DNA of 64,000 nt from Veillonellaceae bacterium (GCA_012798135.1 JAAZNU010000015.1:1-64000), one strand, 5' to 3'. Counted from the stretch's first letter, positions 1 through 12,579 are shown. Translations and numbers: made by a program. The notes: generated by a model from the sequence alone, not told the origin.

Positions 1-67
1 AGGGCAGAATTGAACTGCCGACACGTGGATTTTCAGTCCACTGCTCTACCGACTGAGCTACCGCGGC
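1..67 (-). tRNA. tRNA-Phe (GAA), 3' end cut by window edge
   Basis: On the minus strand the cloverleaf begins with acceptor arm GCCGCGG at 67-61, followed by TA and the D-stem GCTC. The anticodon loop reads CTGAAAA, giving anticodon GAA. The T-arm GGCAG/CTGCC encloses TTCAATT. Only the first two bases of the 3' acceptor strand are inside the window. It is the second tRNA of a two-gene unit read from the promoter at 178-206. Confidence 0.95.
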
Positions 68-81
68 ATGGACTTGCGAAA

Positions 82-157
82 TGGCGACCCGGATGGGACT
101 TGAACCCACGATCTCCGCCGTGACAGGGCGGCATGTTAACCGCTACACCACCGGGCC
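82..157 (-). tRNA. tRNA-Asp (GTC)
   Basis: This is a complete cloverleaf with acceptor GGCCCGG at the 5' end (157) pairing with CCGGGTC, discriminator G and an encoded CCA at 84-82. The anticodon loop CTGTCAC gives GTC. It lies 14 bases upstream of tRNA-Phe and is probably co-transcribed with it. Confidence 0.97.
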
Positions 158-177
158 AAAACTGGACTGCAAGGTAT

Positions 178-206
178 ATTCTACTGGAAATCGGTGCTTC
201 TGTCAA
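178..206 (-). promoter_or_regulatory. promoter of the tRNA-Asp/tRNA-Phe unit
   Basis: On the minus strand there is a perfect -35 TTGACA (206-201), a 17-base spacer and -10 TAGAAT (183-178), about 20 bases before the 5' end of tRNA-Asp. The -35 box overlaps the stop codon of the upstream protein gene. Confidence 0.8.
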
Positions 207-907
207 TCGTTAGCCGCGAAACTTCTGCCACGCAACTCGCGGGCGGCGGCAATGCGCGTCCGCAGCTCCAAAGTGGCGCTGTCCAAGTCCCGTTTCACCT
301 TTTCCCGCAGCTCGGCCAAGGTTGACGAATCGAAAAACTGTGTCGGCTGAGGCGCCCCCAGCACCAAATATTCCGCAAAAAAATCGTCCCGGAATATATT
401 ATAGAAGAATCGCAAGGAACTGGTCTCGGCAAAGTCGGTGTAGTCCAAAATCAGGTATGAACCGTTGGTCGCCTGCACGCAGGTCCGGGGAACGAGGAAT
501 CGCTCAAATCCGTTGATCGTCGCCGGCAGTTCCGTTTCACAGGGCCAGGCGAGAATGTTCTTTTCCCGAAACAAGAATTCCATTTGTTCCGGGATGCATT
601 GCTTCAATGTATCCAGACGCGGCAGCAGAAAAGCCGTCAGAATCTTTTCGAAAGCCGGCCGGTCGCCATGAATGAACCGGACGTCGCAAAACTCCGTCAA
701 GCCGATTTTAAGACGCAGCATATATTCCTGGGTGCTTTTGTCATAGACAGCCGATGCGCTGCGCCGCGTCGTTTCGTTCCGAAAGGAAAAAATCCGATAG
801 AGCGACCCATCCCATTCATTCTCCAGGCATCGGGTGAATTCCTGATAGGTTTCCGGCAGGGAGGCCGGGTATTCCCAACCCGCCGCCGGATTTTCCATGT
901 CTGCCAT
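203..907 (-). CDS. conserved hypothetical protein, 234 aa
   Basis: I do not recognise a named family. The protein is soluble, with no signal peptide or membrane segment, moderately acidic, and rich in aromatic residues. Its C-terminal 45 residues are a charged helix ending in many Arg and Ala. The start ATG at 907 is supported by AGGAG ten bases upstream. An alternative ATG three codons later is less well placed. It follows carB by 7 bases, so it is probably the last gene of the pyr operon, although nothing in it suggests pyrimidine metabolism. The tRNA promoter begins inside its stop codon. Confidence 0.75.
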   Translation of the reverse strand: MADMENPAAGWEYPASLPETYQEFTRCLENEWDGSLYRIFSFRNETTRRSASAVYDKSTQEYMLRLKIGLTEFCDVRFIHGDRPAFEKILTAFLLPRLDTLKQCIPEQMEFLFREKNILAWPCETELPATINGFERFLVPRTCVQATNGSYLILDYTDFAETSSLRFFYNIFRDDFFAEYLVLGAPQPTQFFDSSTLAELREKVKRDLDSATLELRTRIAAARELRGRSFAAND

Positions 908-914
908 GTTTTCT

Positions 915-4139
<3,225 letters not shown>

Positions 4140-4140
4140 C

Positions 4141-5223
4141 TCAGCAGCCTCCTTTCATTAAATCGTTGAACTGTTGGAACAAATACACATTGTCCTCCGG
4201 TCCCGGCGCCGCCTCAGGGTGGTATTGCACGGAAAAAATCGGCAGACGATTGTGTTTCATCCCCTCAATGGTTCCGTCATTCACGGCCCGGTGCGTCACG
4301 GTGACATCCATGGCGGCGACCGTCGATTCATCGATCACGTAACCATGGTTCTGCGAGGTAATGTAAACCCGGTCGTGGCTGAAATCTTTCACCGGGTGAT
4401 TTACGCCCCGATGGCCGAACTTCAGTTTGTAGGTGTCTCCGCCCAGGGCCAGGGCCAGCAGCTGATGCCCCAGGCAAATCCCGAACATCGGTTTCTTGCC
4501 GAGCAGTTGCCGGATCGTCTCGATGGCATAGGTCACCATCTTCGGATCGCCCGGTCCGTTGGACAGGAAAATTCCATCCGGCTTCAACGCCAAGATGGTC
4601 GCCGCGTCCGTCGACGCCGGCACCACCGTCAGGTCGCAGCCGTACAGGGACAAGGACCGCAAAATATTCTGTTTAATGCCGAAATCCATGACAACCACGT
4701 GCGGCGCCGGTTTCTCATGGGGGATCTTATAAATCTCCGGCGTCGTGACCTCCGCCACCAGATCCGTGGGAGTATGCCCGGCGATTTCCTTCACCACTTG
4801 CGCCGTGTCCCGCTCCGCCCGGACGATTCGTCCCTCCATGGCGCCGTGGGAGCGGATCTTGCGCGTCACCGCCCGGGTGTCCACATCGCAAAGGCAGGGA
4901 ATGTGTCGCTGCTCCAAATAGCAGATGATGCTTCCCTCCTCGCACCAGTTGCTGGGGTTCTCGCACAATTCCGCAGTAATAAAGCCCCGGACAAATGAGC
5001 GCCGGGCCTGGTCGAACTTCGGATTTACCCCGTAGTTGCCGATCAGCGGGTAGGTCATGGTCACAATCTGTCCGGCATACGAGGGATCCGTCAAGACTTC
5101 CTGGTAACCGGTCATCCCGGTATTGAACACCGCTTCGCCGCTGCCTTCCCAACCATTCAGCAGCATTCCCTCAAATGTCGTCCCATCGGCCAATACCAAC
5201 TTGCCGGCTACAAATTCGCTCAT
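4141..5223 (-). CDS. carA: carbamoyl-phosphate synthase small (glutaminase) subunit
   Basis: This subunit hydrolyses glutamine and channels ammonia to CarB. The class I amidotransferase nucleophile lies in GICLGHQLL and the His/Glu pair in [10 protein letters not shown]. The N-terminal CPSase small-chain domain contains [18 protein letters not shown] place the start at ATG 5223 rather than at an upstream in-frame ATG, because this gives a normal 360-residue protein and an ATGA overlap with the pyrC stop. The reading frame upstream of it is only the other frame of pyrC. The stop lies one base before carB. Confidence 0.96.
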   Translation of the reverse strand: MSEFVAGKLVLADGTTFEGMLLNGWEGSGEAVFNTGMTGYQEVLTDPSYAGQIVTMTYPLIGNYGVNPKFDQARRSFVRGFITAELCENPSNWCEEGSIICYLEQRHIPCLCDVDTRAVTRKIRSHGAMEGRIVRAERDTAQVVKEIAGHTPTDLVAEVTTPEIYKIPHEKPAPHVVVMDFGIKQNILRSLSLYGCDLTVVPASTDAATILALKPDGIFLSNGPGDPKMVTYAIETIRQLLGKKPMFGICLGHQLLALALGGDTYKLKFGHRGVNHPVKDFSHDRVYITSQNHGYVIDESTVAAMDVTVTHRAVNDGTIEGMKHNRLPIFSVQYHPEAAPGPEDNVYLFQQFNDLMKGGC

Positions 5224-6509
5224 ACTGTCACCTGCCCATCCCGCATCACAATCTTGCCCGCCACCACCGTCAGCACCGCCCGGCCTTTCAGACGGCGATC
5301 CGCAAACGGGCTGGCCTTGCCGCGCGTATAGAACTTGTCGCAATCCACCGTCCATTCCTGGTCGGGGTCGAACACCGTGATATCCGCCGCTGCGCCGGCC
5401 TGGAGCGTGCCGCCGGCCAGACCCAGCACCCGGGCCGGTCTGGTCGACATGCGCTCGACAAGCTCGGACAAGGTGAATTCACCGCTGTGATAAAGTTCCG
5501 TCAAGATGACGCCCAGGGAAGTTTCCAGCCCGGCAAACCCGCTCGGCGCATACCGATACTCGACGTCTTTTTCCTCAAAAGCGTGCGGGGCATGGTCCGA
5601 TACGATGACATCAATCGTGCCGTCCTTCAAGCCGGCCCGCAGCGCCGCCAGATGTTCCGCCGGCCGCAGCGGCGGATTGACTTTGGTGGCAGTATTGTAG
5701 CCGTAAACGGCTTCATCGGTCAGGGTCAGGTGGTGCGGCGTCGCTTCGGCGGTGACTTTCACGCCGCGCTGTTTGGCCGCCCGGATGATCGCCACCGAGC
5801 CCTTGGTGCTGACATGGGCGATATGGAGAGGCGCGCCGGTATATTCCGCCAACATGATGTCGCGGGCGATCGCGATGTCTTCGGCCACCGCCGGCCGGCC
5901 CGGTATCCCCAGGATCGCCGAAACGGCACCTTCGTGCATATGGCCGCCCGCCACCAGCTCTTCATCCTCGGCATGGCTGATCACCAGACAGTTAAACATC
6001 GCCGCGTATTCCAGGCCGGATTTGAACAGGCTGCTCTTGGTCACGTGATGCCCGTCATCGGAAATCGCCACGGCGCCAGCCAGTTTCATGTCGCCAATTT
6101 CCGCCAGTTCTTTTCCTTCCAGGCCTTTGGACAAGGCGCCGATCACGCCGACGCGCACCGCGCCTTCCCGCCGGGCCCGCTCCTGCAGTCCTTCCACCAA
6201 AATTGAACTATCCACCACCGGTTTGGTGTTCGCCATGCAGCAGACCATCGTGAAACCGCCGGCTGCGGCGGCCCGAGTGCCGGAGGCGACGTCCTCCTTG
6301 GCTTCCAGGCCGGGATCGCGCAAATGCACATGCATATCGATCAGGCCAGGGGCCACGACTTTCCCGGTACAATCAACCGATTCCGCGTCAGCCACCAGCA
6401 ATTTTTCGCCAACAGCGGCAATTTTTCCGTCCTCTACCAGCACGTCGGCGATAGCATCCATTCCCGAAGCCGGATCGATCACCCGGCCGTTTTTAAGCAG
6501 TAACTTCAA
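5220..6509 (-). CDS. pyrC: dihydroorotase, class I
   Basis: Catalyses reversible cyclisation of carbamoyl aspartate to dihydroorotate, the third step of pyrimidine synthesis. At 429 residues with the amidohydrolase motif [10 protein letters not shown] (metal-binding His60 and His62) and a C-terminal SDHAPH motif, it fits the long class I bacterial type. It overlaps pyrB by 17 bases at its start and carA by 4 bases (ATGA) at its end, so all three genes are probably translationally coupled. Confidence 0.96.
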   Translation of the reverse strand: MKLLLKNGRVIDPASGMDAIADVLVEDGKIAAVGEKLLVADAESVDCTGKVVAPGLIDMHVHLRDPGLEAKEDVASGTRAAAAGGFTMVCCMANTKPVVDSSILVEGLQERARREGAVRVGVIGALSKGLEGKELAEIGDMKLAGAVAISDDGHHVTKSSLFKSGLEYAAMFNCLVISHAEDEELVAGGHMHEGAVSAILGIPGRPAVAEDIAIARDIMLAEYTGAPLHIAHVSTKGSVAIIRAAKQRGVKVTAEATPHHLTLTDEAVYGYNTATKVNPPLRPAEHLAALRAGLKDGTIDVIVSDHAPHAFEEKDVEYRYAPSGFAGLETSLGVILTELYHSGEFTLSELVERMSTRPARVLGLAGGTLQAGAAADITVFDPDQEWTVDCDKFYTRGKASPFADRRLKGRAVLTVVAGKIVMRDGQVTV

Positions 6510-7449
6510 TCTCTTCGCCTCCCATCAACACCAGGTACAGTATAGCCATCCGAATGGCCAGGCCGTTTTTGACCTGTTCCTGGATCGCCGACTGTTCGCC
6601 ATAGGCCACATCCGGCGCAATTTCCAGGCCGCGGTTCATCGGGCCGGGATGCAACAGCAGAGCATCCGGCTTGGCCAGTTGCAGCCGCTTCGCATTGATT
6701 CCGAACAGACGCGCATATTCGCGGCTGGACGGGAACAGCCCCTTGCCCTGGCGTTCTTTCTGGATCCGCAGCACGTTGATCACATCGGCATCCCGGATCG
6801 CTTCCTCCACCGAGCTGTGGACGGTGATCCCCATGACTTCCATTTCCCGCGCCAACAGCGGCACAGGGCCGGCCACATGGACGTCGGCGCCAAGCGTTTT
6901 CATCCCCCAGATATCCGACCGGGCGACCCGGCTGTGCAGAATGTCGCCGACAATAACGACTTTCAGTCCTTCGATCCGTTGTTTGTATTGCAGAATTGTG
7001 AATATGTCCAGCAGCCCCTGCGTCGGATGCTCATGCGCACCGTCGCCGGCATTGATCAGCACAGGTTTCAGCACCTGCGCCGCAAAATGCGCCGAACCCT
7101 CGACTTCATGCCGCATGACCACCGCGTCCACACCCATGGCTTCCACCGTGAGCAACGTGTCCCGCAGGCTCTCGCCTTTGACCACACTGGAAGCGGAAGT
7201 AGTAATGTTCACGACATCGGCGCCGAGATATTTTCCCGCCAGCTCGAACGAAGTCCGGGTCCGGGTGCTGGGTTCGTAAAATAGGTTAATAATGGATTTG
7301 CCGCGTAGCGTCGGCACTTTTTTGATGTCCCGATCGATGATTCCCTTCATTTCCTTGGCCGTATCCAGGATCAGCCGCAGTTGCGCCGCCGACATCCCCT
7401 GGAGTTGGAGAATATCTTTGTTTTTCAGTGATACCGGACTTTTTCCCAT
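6493..7449 (-). CDS. pyrB: aspartate carbamoyltransferase catalytic subunit
   Basis: Condenses carbamoyl phosphate with aspartate. The carbamoyl-phosphate loop STRTRTSFE (residues 61-69) and the later HPTQGLLD segment are intact. I use the ATG at 7449, preceded by AGGAGG at seven bases, giving 318 residues. An upstream in-frame ATG at 7512 has no ribosome binding site and would add 21 residues of no known family. No pyrI regulatory subunit gene is present, as is usual for Bacillota. It is the first gene of the pyr operon, behind a PyrR-type leader. Confidence 0.96.
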   Translation of the reverse strand: MGKSPVSLKNKDILQLQGMSAAQLRLILDTAKEMKGIIDRDIKKVPTLRGKSIINLFYEPSTRTRTSFELAGKYLGADVVNITTSASSVVKGESLRDTLLTVEAMGVDAVVMRHEVEGSAHFAAQVLKPVLINAGDGAHEHPTQGLLDIFTILQYKQRIEGLKVVIVGDILHSRVARSDIWGMKTLGADVHVAGPVPLLAREMEVMGITVHSSVEEAIRDADVINVLRIQKERQGKGLFPSSREYARLFGINAKRLQLAKPDALLLHPGPMNRGLEIAPDVAYGEQSAIQEQVKNGLAIRMAILYLVLMGGEEIEVTA

Positions 7450-7520
7450 CTCCACGCCTCCTTCACTAATCTTCGGTGAATTTTGCGATAATCCATTCGG
7501 GCGGCCCGGCATGATCCGCA

Positions 7521-7590
7521 GTAAAGGTTGACGATCAAGATAAGCAGAGGTTAAGCGAAGCGTCGAAGCGGTCTTTTCGTCAACCTTTAC
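7521..7590 (-). repeat. stem-loop repeat, copy 1 of a 32-base dispersed core (core 7539-7570)
   Basis: Between the pyr terminator and pyrB lies a perfect 14-base inverted repeat (7521-7534 with 7577-7590; arm GTAAAGGTTGACGA). Its loop contains a 32-base core starting gataagcagagg and ending gcgtcgaagcg. The core recurs at 41868-41899 with 31 of 32 bases identical, but there it sits inside different arms. Its function is unknown. It could be a small mobile element or a structured RNA or DNA motif. Confidence 0.75.
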
Positions 7591-7642
7591 GCTCCGTCTT
7601 TCTCGTTCTTAACACGGCAACCGGCGCCATTCGCAGAATCCC

Positions 7643-7686
7643 AAAAAGAAACAGCCTTCCTCTGTGTGAAGCACAGAAGAAGGCTG
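7643..7686 (-). terminator. intrinsic terminator of the pyr attenuator
   Basis: On the minus strand a 15-base stem (CAGCCTTCTTCTGTG with its near-complement; 7686-7652) is followed by TTTCTTTTT. It lies about 190 bases before pyrB and just after the PyrR-binding element, so it is read as the attenuator terminator. Confidence 0.9.
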
Positions 7687-7709
7687 CTGAAACCCAGCAA
7701 ATTTTTCAT

Positions 7710-7742
7710 CCCCTTACCGGCCTCACGGGACCAGTTTAAAGG
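7710..7742 (-). promoter_or_regulatory. PyrR-binding loop in the pyr leader
   Basis: The transcript contains the conserved PyrR anti-antiterminator loop GGTCCCGTGAGGCC flanked by CCTTTA and TAAGGGG. This agrees with the known UCCNGNGAGG consensus. Uridylate-bound PyrR is expected to bind here and favour the downstream terminator. pyrR itself is not in this window. Confidence 0.88.
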
Positions 7743-7763
7743 TCGTCCTTTTTATTTGTATAT

Positions 7764-7792
7764 ACTTTATCAAGCTTGCCGAGGAATGTCAA
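7764..7792 (-). promoter_or_regulatory. promoter of the pyr operon
   Basis: A perfect -35 TTGACA (7792-7787), a 17-base spacer and -10 TAAAGT (7769-7764) place the start of transcription about 15 bases before the PyrR-binding loop. Confidence 0.82.
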
Positions 7793-7804
7793 GCCATTTT
7801 CTGT

Positions 7805-9112
7805 TCAACCCTGGGTCAACAGGTCCGCCGCCGCGCCGCTCATGAGGGCAATCGCCGGAACCAGCGCCTCTTCGTTGAAATCGAAGAAACTGTCGTGATG
7901 GCCAGCCGCCAGTTCGGTTCCCACCATGACGAACGCCGCTTGACCGCCATTTTTCTGCACTCGTTCCATAAAATAGGTACAGTCTTCGCTGCCGCCGATA
8001 TTGCCGGCCTCGACGATGTCCGGCAACAATTTCTGTCGCTCGGCCACTTTGCGAATCCGCGCCACCAGTTCCGGATCGTTTTCGCAGCCGGCCGCGCCGC
8101 CCATCAGTTTCATCGACACCTGGCAACCCTGCATGGCGGCGGCCGCTTCGATGATCCGCACCGCTTCCGCGTAGACATAGTCGTTGATCTCGCTGACCGC
8201 GCCACGAGTCTCCACCTTGATCACGGCGTTGGCCGGAATGACGTTGCGGCCGCTGCCGCCCTGGATCACGCCGACGTTAACCCGGGATGCGCCCTGACTG
8301 TGGCGGGAAATGGCATGGAGATTCAGCGTGGCCGTACAAGCCGCCAAAATCGCATTCTTGCCGGTTTCCGGCGCTGCCCCGGCATGCGCCGGCACGCCGG
8401 TGAATGTGGCGTCGAGTTTGGTAGTGGCCAGGAAACCTTCGGTCTTGCAGGCGACCTGTCCGGTTTTCTTCAAGGTAACGCCCAAATGCATGCCGACGAT
8501 ATATTTCACATCGTCAACCACACCCTTGACCATCATGGCCTTAGCGCCGCGGACGCCTTCCTCCGCCGGCTGGAAGATCATTTTGATAGTTCCGGCGAGT
8601 TGGTCTTTCATGCCGGCCAACACTTCCGCGACGGCCAGGCCGACCGAAGTATGGCCGTCATGACCGCAGGCGTGCATAGCTCCCTTGTTGATGCTGGCAA
8701 AGCCTTCCTTGAACGGACGATGTTTTTCTTCTGCCGCTTCCGTTAAGTCATTGGCGTCCATATCCACCCGTAGAGCCACCACCGGACCGGGTTTGGCGAA
8801 GTTCATCACGCCGACCACGCCGGTTTTGCCGCCGGCCATCTGGTCGACCCACGCCTTATCGGCGCCCTGTTCAATCGCTCGCTGCATGTGCTTTTCCAGT
8901 TCCGCCTTGGGCGGAACGCCCATCATGGAGGCCTCGTCATGCACAGCATCGCCGGTTTTGACCTCGTAACCCAGTTCCGTCAAGGTTTTGGCCACGAACG
9001 CCGCCGTCCGGAATTCCGTCCAGGCTACTTCCGCGTGCCGATGCAGATCCCGCCGGCGGACGATCGTTTTTTCCTTCAATGATTGGGCTACCCGAATAAT
9101 TTGGTTATCCAT
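7805..9112 (-). CDS. M20 family amidohydrolase, AbgA-like
   Basis: This is a zinc-dependent amidase or aminoacyl hydrolase of the M20 family (435 aa). The metal-binding motif CGHDGHT (149-155) and QPAEEG (181-186) are intact. The length and the approximately 50-residue insert before the metal site resemble the A subunit of p-aminobenzoyl-glutamate hydrolase (AbgA, 436 aa) more than simple hippurate hydrolases. The start ATG at 9112 has GGGAGGG six bases upstream. It lies 18 bases downstream of a DcuC-like transporter gene, so the pair probably imports and cleaves one N-acyl-amino-acid or similar substrate. The exact substrate cannot be read from the sequence. Confidence 0.85.
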   Translation of the reverse strand: MDNQIIRVAQSLKEKTIVRRRDLHRHAEVAWTEFRTAAFVAKTLTELGYEVKTGDAVHDEASMMGVPPKAELEKHMQRAIEQGADKAWVDQMAGGKTGVVGVMNFAKPGPVVALRVDMDANDLTEAAEEKHRPFKEGFASINKGAMHACGHDGHTSVGLAVAEVLAGMKDQLAGTIKMIFQPAEEGVRGAKAMMVKGVVDDVKYIVGMHLGVTLKKTGQVACKTEGFLATTKLDATFTGVPAHAGAAPETGKNAILAACTATLNLHAISRHSQGASRVNVGVIQGGSGRNVIPANAVIKVETRGAVSEINDYVYAEAVRIIEAAAAMQGCQVSMKLMGGAAGCENDPELVARIRKVAERQKLLPDIVEAGNIGGSEDCTYFMERVQKNGGQAAFVMVGTELAAGHHDSFFDFNEEALVPAIALMSGAAADLLTQG

Positions 9113-9130
9113 TTTTTACCCTCCCAGTAC

Positions 9131-10384
9131 TTACAGCAAAATAAACATGCAAACAGTAGCCGCGACGATCATCGGGATCGCGTTGCGTTTGGCCATTTCC
9201 ATCGGATTGACCTGTGCCAGTCCGGCGCAGACGATTGCCACGCCGCCCACCGGCGACATTGAACGTCCCAGGGCACCGGCGATAAAGGCCTGTGAACCCA
9301 TTGGCAGGATACCGAATCCCAGTTGCGGGGCATGCGGCGTAATCGCGCCGTTAAAGGCCAATGTCGCCGCGTCGCCGGAACCGCCAAGAACAGCAATGAC
9401 AAACGGGCCGAAAGTAGCTGCGATCCGGGCAATGGCCTCAGAACTCTTCATGGCGTTGATCAGGGCGCCGGTCAGGCCAATCGCCTGCATGCCGGCCGTG
9501 AATACCGACGCGGTGACGATAATGCCGATAACATTGCCGTAGGCGTTGCCCATGCCATCAAAGAACTGCTTGGATATATCATCCGCTTTCATCAAAGTCA
9601 CGGCAAAGCCCAGCGCCGCGCCGATCAACATTGCCGTCGGCACGGATACTTCCGGAATCAACTTGATTTGCTTGCTGCCCAATACCAACAACAGTAACGG
9701 GATTACCGGAACGATGGCTTTCAGGAAGCTAACCTGGAAACCTTCTTTCTTCACAACGACGCCAGTTGCCGCTTCACCGGAGCCATCTTCCTTCAGGAAG
9801 CGTGCGATCACTGTCAGCAGTACGGCCACGATGACCATTCCGATGACCGCCGCCTGGGTATGTCCGGCGATGACGCTCATCACGTCGGTATTGCCAAGTT
9901 TGGCGATAACCGGCACGTGGGCCGAACCAGGGTTGAATACGCTGCCCCAAGTCCCCGCCAATACCGCGCAGGCCGCCATGACCGGCTTCACTCCCGCGCC
10001 AATCAAGGTCGGAATCATGATCGCGCCGACGGCCGCGCCGCAGCCGGCCGCACTCGGCAGGGCAATATTGATCAAAAACGTGACAATGACCGTGCCGGGA
10101 ATCAAAATCACCCGGAAGCGCCCCAGTGCGCCCGCCAACAGATGGACCAGATGCGAATCGCATTTGGTGAGCTTCATGACAAACGCGAAGCCCATCACCG
10201 TACAAATAACGGTAACCAAACCAGGATTGACCATCGCCTTGCTGAACGCATCCACCGCCGCCGCCGGCTTACCGGCCAGCGCCGCCATGATTACCCCCGA
10301 AAGGAACAGTGCCAACCTCGTTTCCATTTTTTTGACGATCGCCACAAATGTCAAAATTACAATTAATCCGCCAACCCAAACCAA
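9131..10384 (-). CDS. DcuC-like anion transporter
   Basis: This is a polytopic inner-membrane protein (417 aa) with about 11-12 hydrophobic segments. Its repeated glycine/serine hairpin regions (for example ALPSAAGCGAAVGAIMIPT and VLGGSGDAATLAFNGAI) are typical of the DcuC/ion-transporter superfamily that moves C4-dicarboxylates or related anions. The start is TTG at 10384, supported by AGGAGG seven bases upstream. It is first in a two-gene unit with the M20 amidohydrolase, which suggests its natural substrate is an acylated amino acid rather than fumarate or succinate; this is inference. Confidence 0.85.
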   Translation of the reverse strand: MVWVGGLIVILTFVAIVKKMETRLALFLSGVIMAALAGKPAAAVDAFSKAMVNPGLVTVICTVMGFAFVMKLTKCDSHLVHLLAGALGRFRVILIPGTVIVTFLINIALPSAAGCGAAVGAIMIPTLIGAGVKPVMAACAVLAGTWGSVFNPGSAHVPVIAKLGNTDVMSVIAGHTQAAVIGMVIVAVLLTVIARFLKEDGSGEAATGVVVKKEGFQVSFLKAIVPVIPLLLLVLGSKQIKLIPEVSVPTAMLIGAALGFAVTLMKADDISKQFFDGMGNAYGNVIGIIVTASVFTAGMQAIGLTGALINAMKSSEAIARIAATFGPFVIAVLGGSGDAATLAFNGAITPHAPQLGFGILPMGSQAFIAGALGRSMSPVGGVAIVCAGLAQVNPMEMAKRNAIPMIVAATVCMFILL

Positions 10385-10454
10385 AAGGATCCCTCCTCAT
10401 AAAATTGTAAAGTTTTTATTCGCTCTTCTCAGCAGGTTTTCCTGCGTAAAGCGG

Positions 10455-10482
10455 TAAAAAAAACGACGGAAAATTCCGTCGT
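10455..10482 (-). terminator. intrinsic terminator after the NlpC/P60 gene
   Basis: A perfect 9-base stem (ACGACGGAA with TTCCGTCGT) followed by eight T on the minus strand, 14 bases after the stop codon of the NlpC/P60 gene. Confidence 0.92.
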
Positions 10483-10495
10483 GTATACAAAATGC

Positions 10496-11188
10496 TTACA
10501 ATATTCTGCGAGCTCCCAGATATCTCTTGGCATAATATTCTTCCGACAAACGGCTCACCGTGACGCCCCGGCTCGACGAGGCATGGACGAATTGGCCGTT
10601 ACCCTGATAAATCCCAACGTGGGAAGCGCCTTTTTCATAGGTCTCAAAAAAGACTAAATCACCAGGTTGCAGATCCTTCTGGCGGATTTTTTTGCCGGTT
10701 TCATATTGCAGGTCGGCCGTCCGGGGCAGTTTGACCCCATGCCGATTATACACATACATCACAAACCCCGAGCAGTCGAAGCCGCTGGGGGTCGCGCCGC
10801 CGAACCGATACTTCACGCCGCGGTAGGACAAGGCCGTGTTCAAAATTTGCGCGGCATTTTTGTTTCCAACGGGCACTGTTGAATGGATCACCGAATTGGG
10901 CGGCATTTTTTGTCCGGTAAGAACCCGGAATGTTTTTTCCTCGACAACACCGTCCGCTTTCAGTCCTTTGGCCTTTTGGAAAGCGATGACCGCCTGCTTC
11001 GTCAGCATAGAATAATTGCCGTCGACGCGTCCGCCAAAGTAGCCGGCGGTTTTCAACCCGGTCTGGATCTGTTCGACGACCGGTCCTCGGTCACCCATTC
11101 GAACCTCGGCGCCGGCAGCCCAGCCAACCGGACTGCAGCAAAGGAGCAAGCCAAAAACCAGGCCCAACAACCATTTTTTCCGAGGCAC
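10496..11188 (-). CDS. secreted NlpC/P60 peptidoglycan endopeptidase with PG-binding domain
   Basis: This is a cell-wall hydrolase that cleaves peptide stems. A signal peptide (residues 1-26, hydrophobic core LLGLVFGLLLCC) is followed by a PG_binding_1 repeat (about 29-90, GDRGPVVEQIQTGLKTAGY). The NlpC/P60 domain (about 112-230) has Cys139 in FDCSGF, His190 in ASHVGIY and His202 in FVHASS. I choose GTG at 11188 because GGGAGGAGG lies seven bases upstream. An in-frame ATG at 11209 has no such site and overlaps the uspA stop. The result is 230 residues. Confidence 0.92.
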   Translation of the reverse strand: MPRKKWLLGLVFGLLLCCSPVGWAAGAEVRMGDRGPVVEQIQTGLKTAGYFGGRVDGNYSMLTKQAVIAFQKAKGLKADGVVEEKTFRVLTGQKMPPNSVIHSTVPVGNKNAAQILNTALSYRGVKYRFGGATPSGFDCSGFVMYVYNRHGVKLPRTADLQYETGKKIRQKDLQPGDLVFFETYEKGASHVGIYQGNGQFVHASSSRGVTVSRLSEEYYAKRYLGARRIL

Positions 11189-11205
11189 GCTGCAACCTCC
11201 TCCCG

Positions 11206-11637
11206 TCACTTCACGATCAAAACGGGGACTGAGGAATGTTGGGTAACGCGGGAAACGACCCCGCCTAGCAGGAACTCCGCAATGCCGCTCAAACCTCGGT
11301 TGCCCATCACGATCAGATTGAAATTGCCTTCCTGGATCAGATGCAGAATTCGTTCCGCCGGATAACCAAATTCAATTTTGGTTTCCAGTCGGTGCGGATA
11401 TCCCGCCATCTTTTCTTCGGCCTGTTTCAGCAGTGTTCTACCGGTCTGCTGGATGTCGTCGATATCGCGGGGAATAAACAGGGGCGAGCCGTCAATGCTG
11501 GGAATCGTATTGTAGGGCTGAACGACATGAACCACAACAATCGCGCTGCCGAATTTTTCGCCCAGCGCCTGGGCGTGTTCCAACGCATGCCAGGCCATTT
11601 CCGAGCCGTCGATGGGAACCATGATTTTTTCGAACAT
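11206..11637 (-). CDS. universal stress protein, UspA family
   Basis: A single UspA domain of 143 residues beginning MFEKIMVPIDGSEMA. It carries the ATP-binding type motif GNRGLSGIAEFLLGGVVSRV and ends VPVLIVK, so it is probably an ATP-binding member. AGGAGG lies upstream of the ATG. It is followed 17 bases later by the NlpC/P60 gene and preceded by the TSCPD protein gene in the same direction. Confidence 0.93.
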   Translation of the reverse strand: MFEKIMVPIDGSEMAWHALEHAQALGEKFGSAIVVVHVVQPYNTIPSIDGSPLFIPRDIDDIQQTGRTLLKQAEEKMAGYPHRLETKIEFGYPAERILHLIQEGNFNLIVMGNRGLSGIAEFLLGGVVSRVTQHSSVPVLIVK

Positions 11638-11680
11638 GTTGATTCCTCCTTTTTTTCTTGCCGCCTGATAAGGAATGCCG

Positions 11681-11935
11681 CTACTTGCTGACCGACAACC
11701 AGTGTTCGAGCGCCCGGGCCAACTGATCCGGGCAGGACGTGTCGCGACCTTCGCAGGGAATACCTTTCAGTTTGGTGATAACATCCTCGACTTTCATGCC
11801 AGTGACCAAGCGGCCAATGCCTGTCAGATTGCCGTCGCAACCATCGGTGAACTCTACTTTGCACAAAACCCCATCCGCCACCTCGAAACGAATTTCGGTC
11901 GAGCAGGTCCCCTGGGGATAATAAGTCTGGGTCAT
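11681..11935 (-). CDS. TSCPD domain protein (TIGR03905-type)
   Basis: A small 84-residue protein containing a TSCPD segment (DTSCPDQLARAL) and four Cys (in GTCSTE, GVLCKV, DGCDGN and GIPCEGRDTSC). This is the short free-standing form of a domain otherwise found at the C-terminus of some B12-dependent ribonucleotide reductases. Its function is unknown. The ATG overlaps the TAA of the upstream TPR gene (TAATG), so translation is probably coupled. Confidence 0.85.
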   Translation of the reverse strand: MTQTYYPQGTCSTEIRFEVADGVLCKVEFTDGCDGNLTGIGRLVTGMKVEDVITKLKGIPCEGRDTSCPDQLARALEHWLSVSK

Positions 11936-12579
11936 TATTTCTCCTCCAATGTTTTGATACGCTGTTCCACGGACGGCCGCAACAGATCGTTCGGCGGCGC
12001 CAGCTGCAAGAATGTCCGGAAATCGCCGAGCGCTTCGGGAATCTGTCCCGCCTGCTCATAGGCGATGCCCCGGTTATGATAGGCCGTGTAATTTTTCGGC
12101 TCCAGCTCGATTCCCTTGCTATAGTCCAAAATCGCGTCGTTCCATTGATCCAGCTGGGCAAACACCGTGCCCCGGCTGAGCCAGCCCGGCGCGTATCCCG
12201 GATCGATTTCAATCGCCCGGTTTAAATCCTGCAGCGCCAGATCGTACTGTTTCAGTCGGCGATACACCAAGCCGCGGTTGCTCAGAGCCTGCACATCGTT
12301 CGGGCTGAGAGTGATCACCTGCGAAAAGTCGGCCAGCGCCTTGTCATATTGCCGCGTTGCCACCAATGCAATCCCCCGCCAGAAATAAGCGTCCGCATGT
12401 TTGGCGTCCAGTCCGATCGCTTTGCTGCAAGCCTCAATCGCCTCCGGATATTCAAATGCCGCCGTATGCTTGCGGCACTGTTCCGTCAGGGCTTCCTTGG
12501 TCGGAGCCGCCATCACGTCCGGCAACCCGATCGTCCAGATGGTGAAGGCTATCAAGGCGGTCATCACCAAGGTCCGCAT
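11935..12579 (-). CDS. secreted tetratricopeptide-repeat protein
   Basis: A signal peptide (1-24, ending VMAA) precedes five TPR units (about residues 30-200) with the usual pattern AYFWRGIALVATRQYDKALADF. It is a protein-interaction scaffold acting outside the membrane, with no enzymatic motif (214 aa). GGAGG lies nine bases before ATG 12579. It overlaps the TSCPD gene by one base. Confidence 0.88.
   Translation of the reverse strand: MRTLVMTALIAFTIWTIGLPDVMAAPTKEALTEQCRKHTAAFEYPEAIEACSKAIGLDAKHADAYFWRGIALVATRQYDKALADFSQVITLSPNDVQALSNRGLVYRRLKQYDLALQDLNRAIEIDPGYAPGWLSRGTVFAQLDQWNDAILDYSKGIELEPKNYTAYHNRGIAYEQAGQIPEALGDFRTFLQLAPPNDLLRPSVEQRIKTLEEK

Noticed and set aside
6493..7512. Longer pyrB start at 7512
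   Set aside because: It would add 21 residues without family support, and the strong AGGAGG site serves the ATG at 7449.
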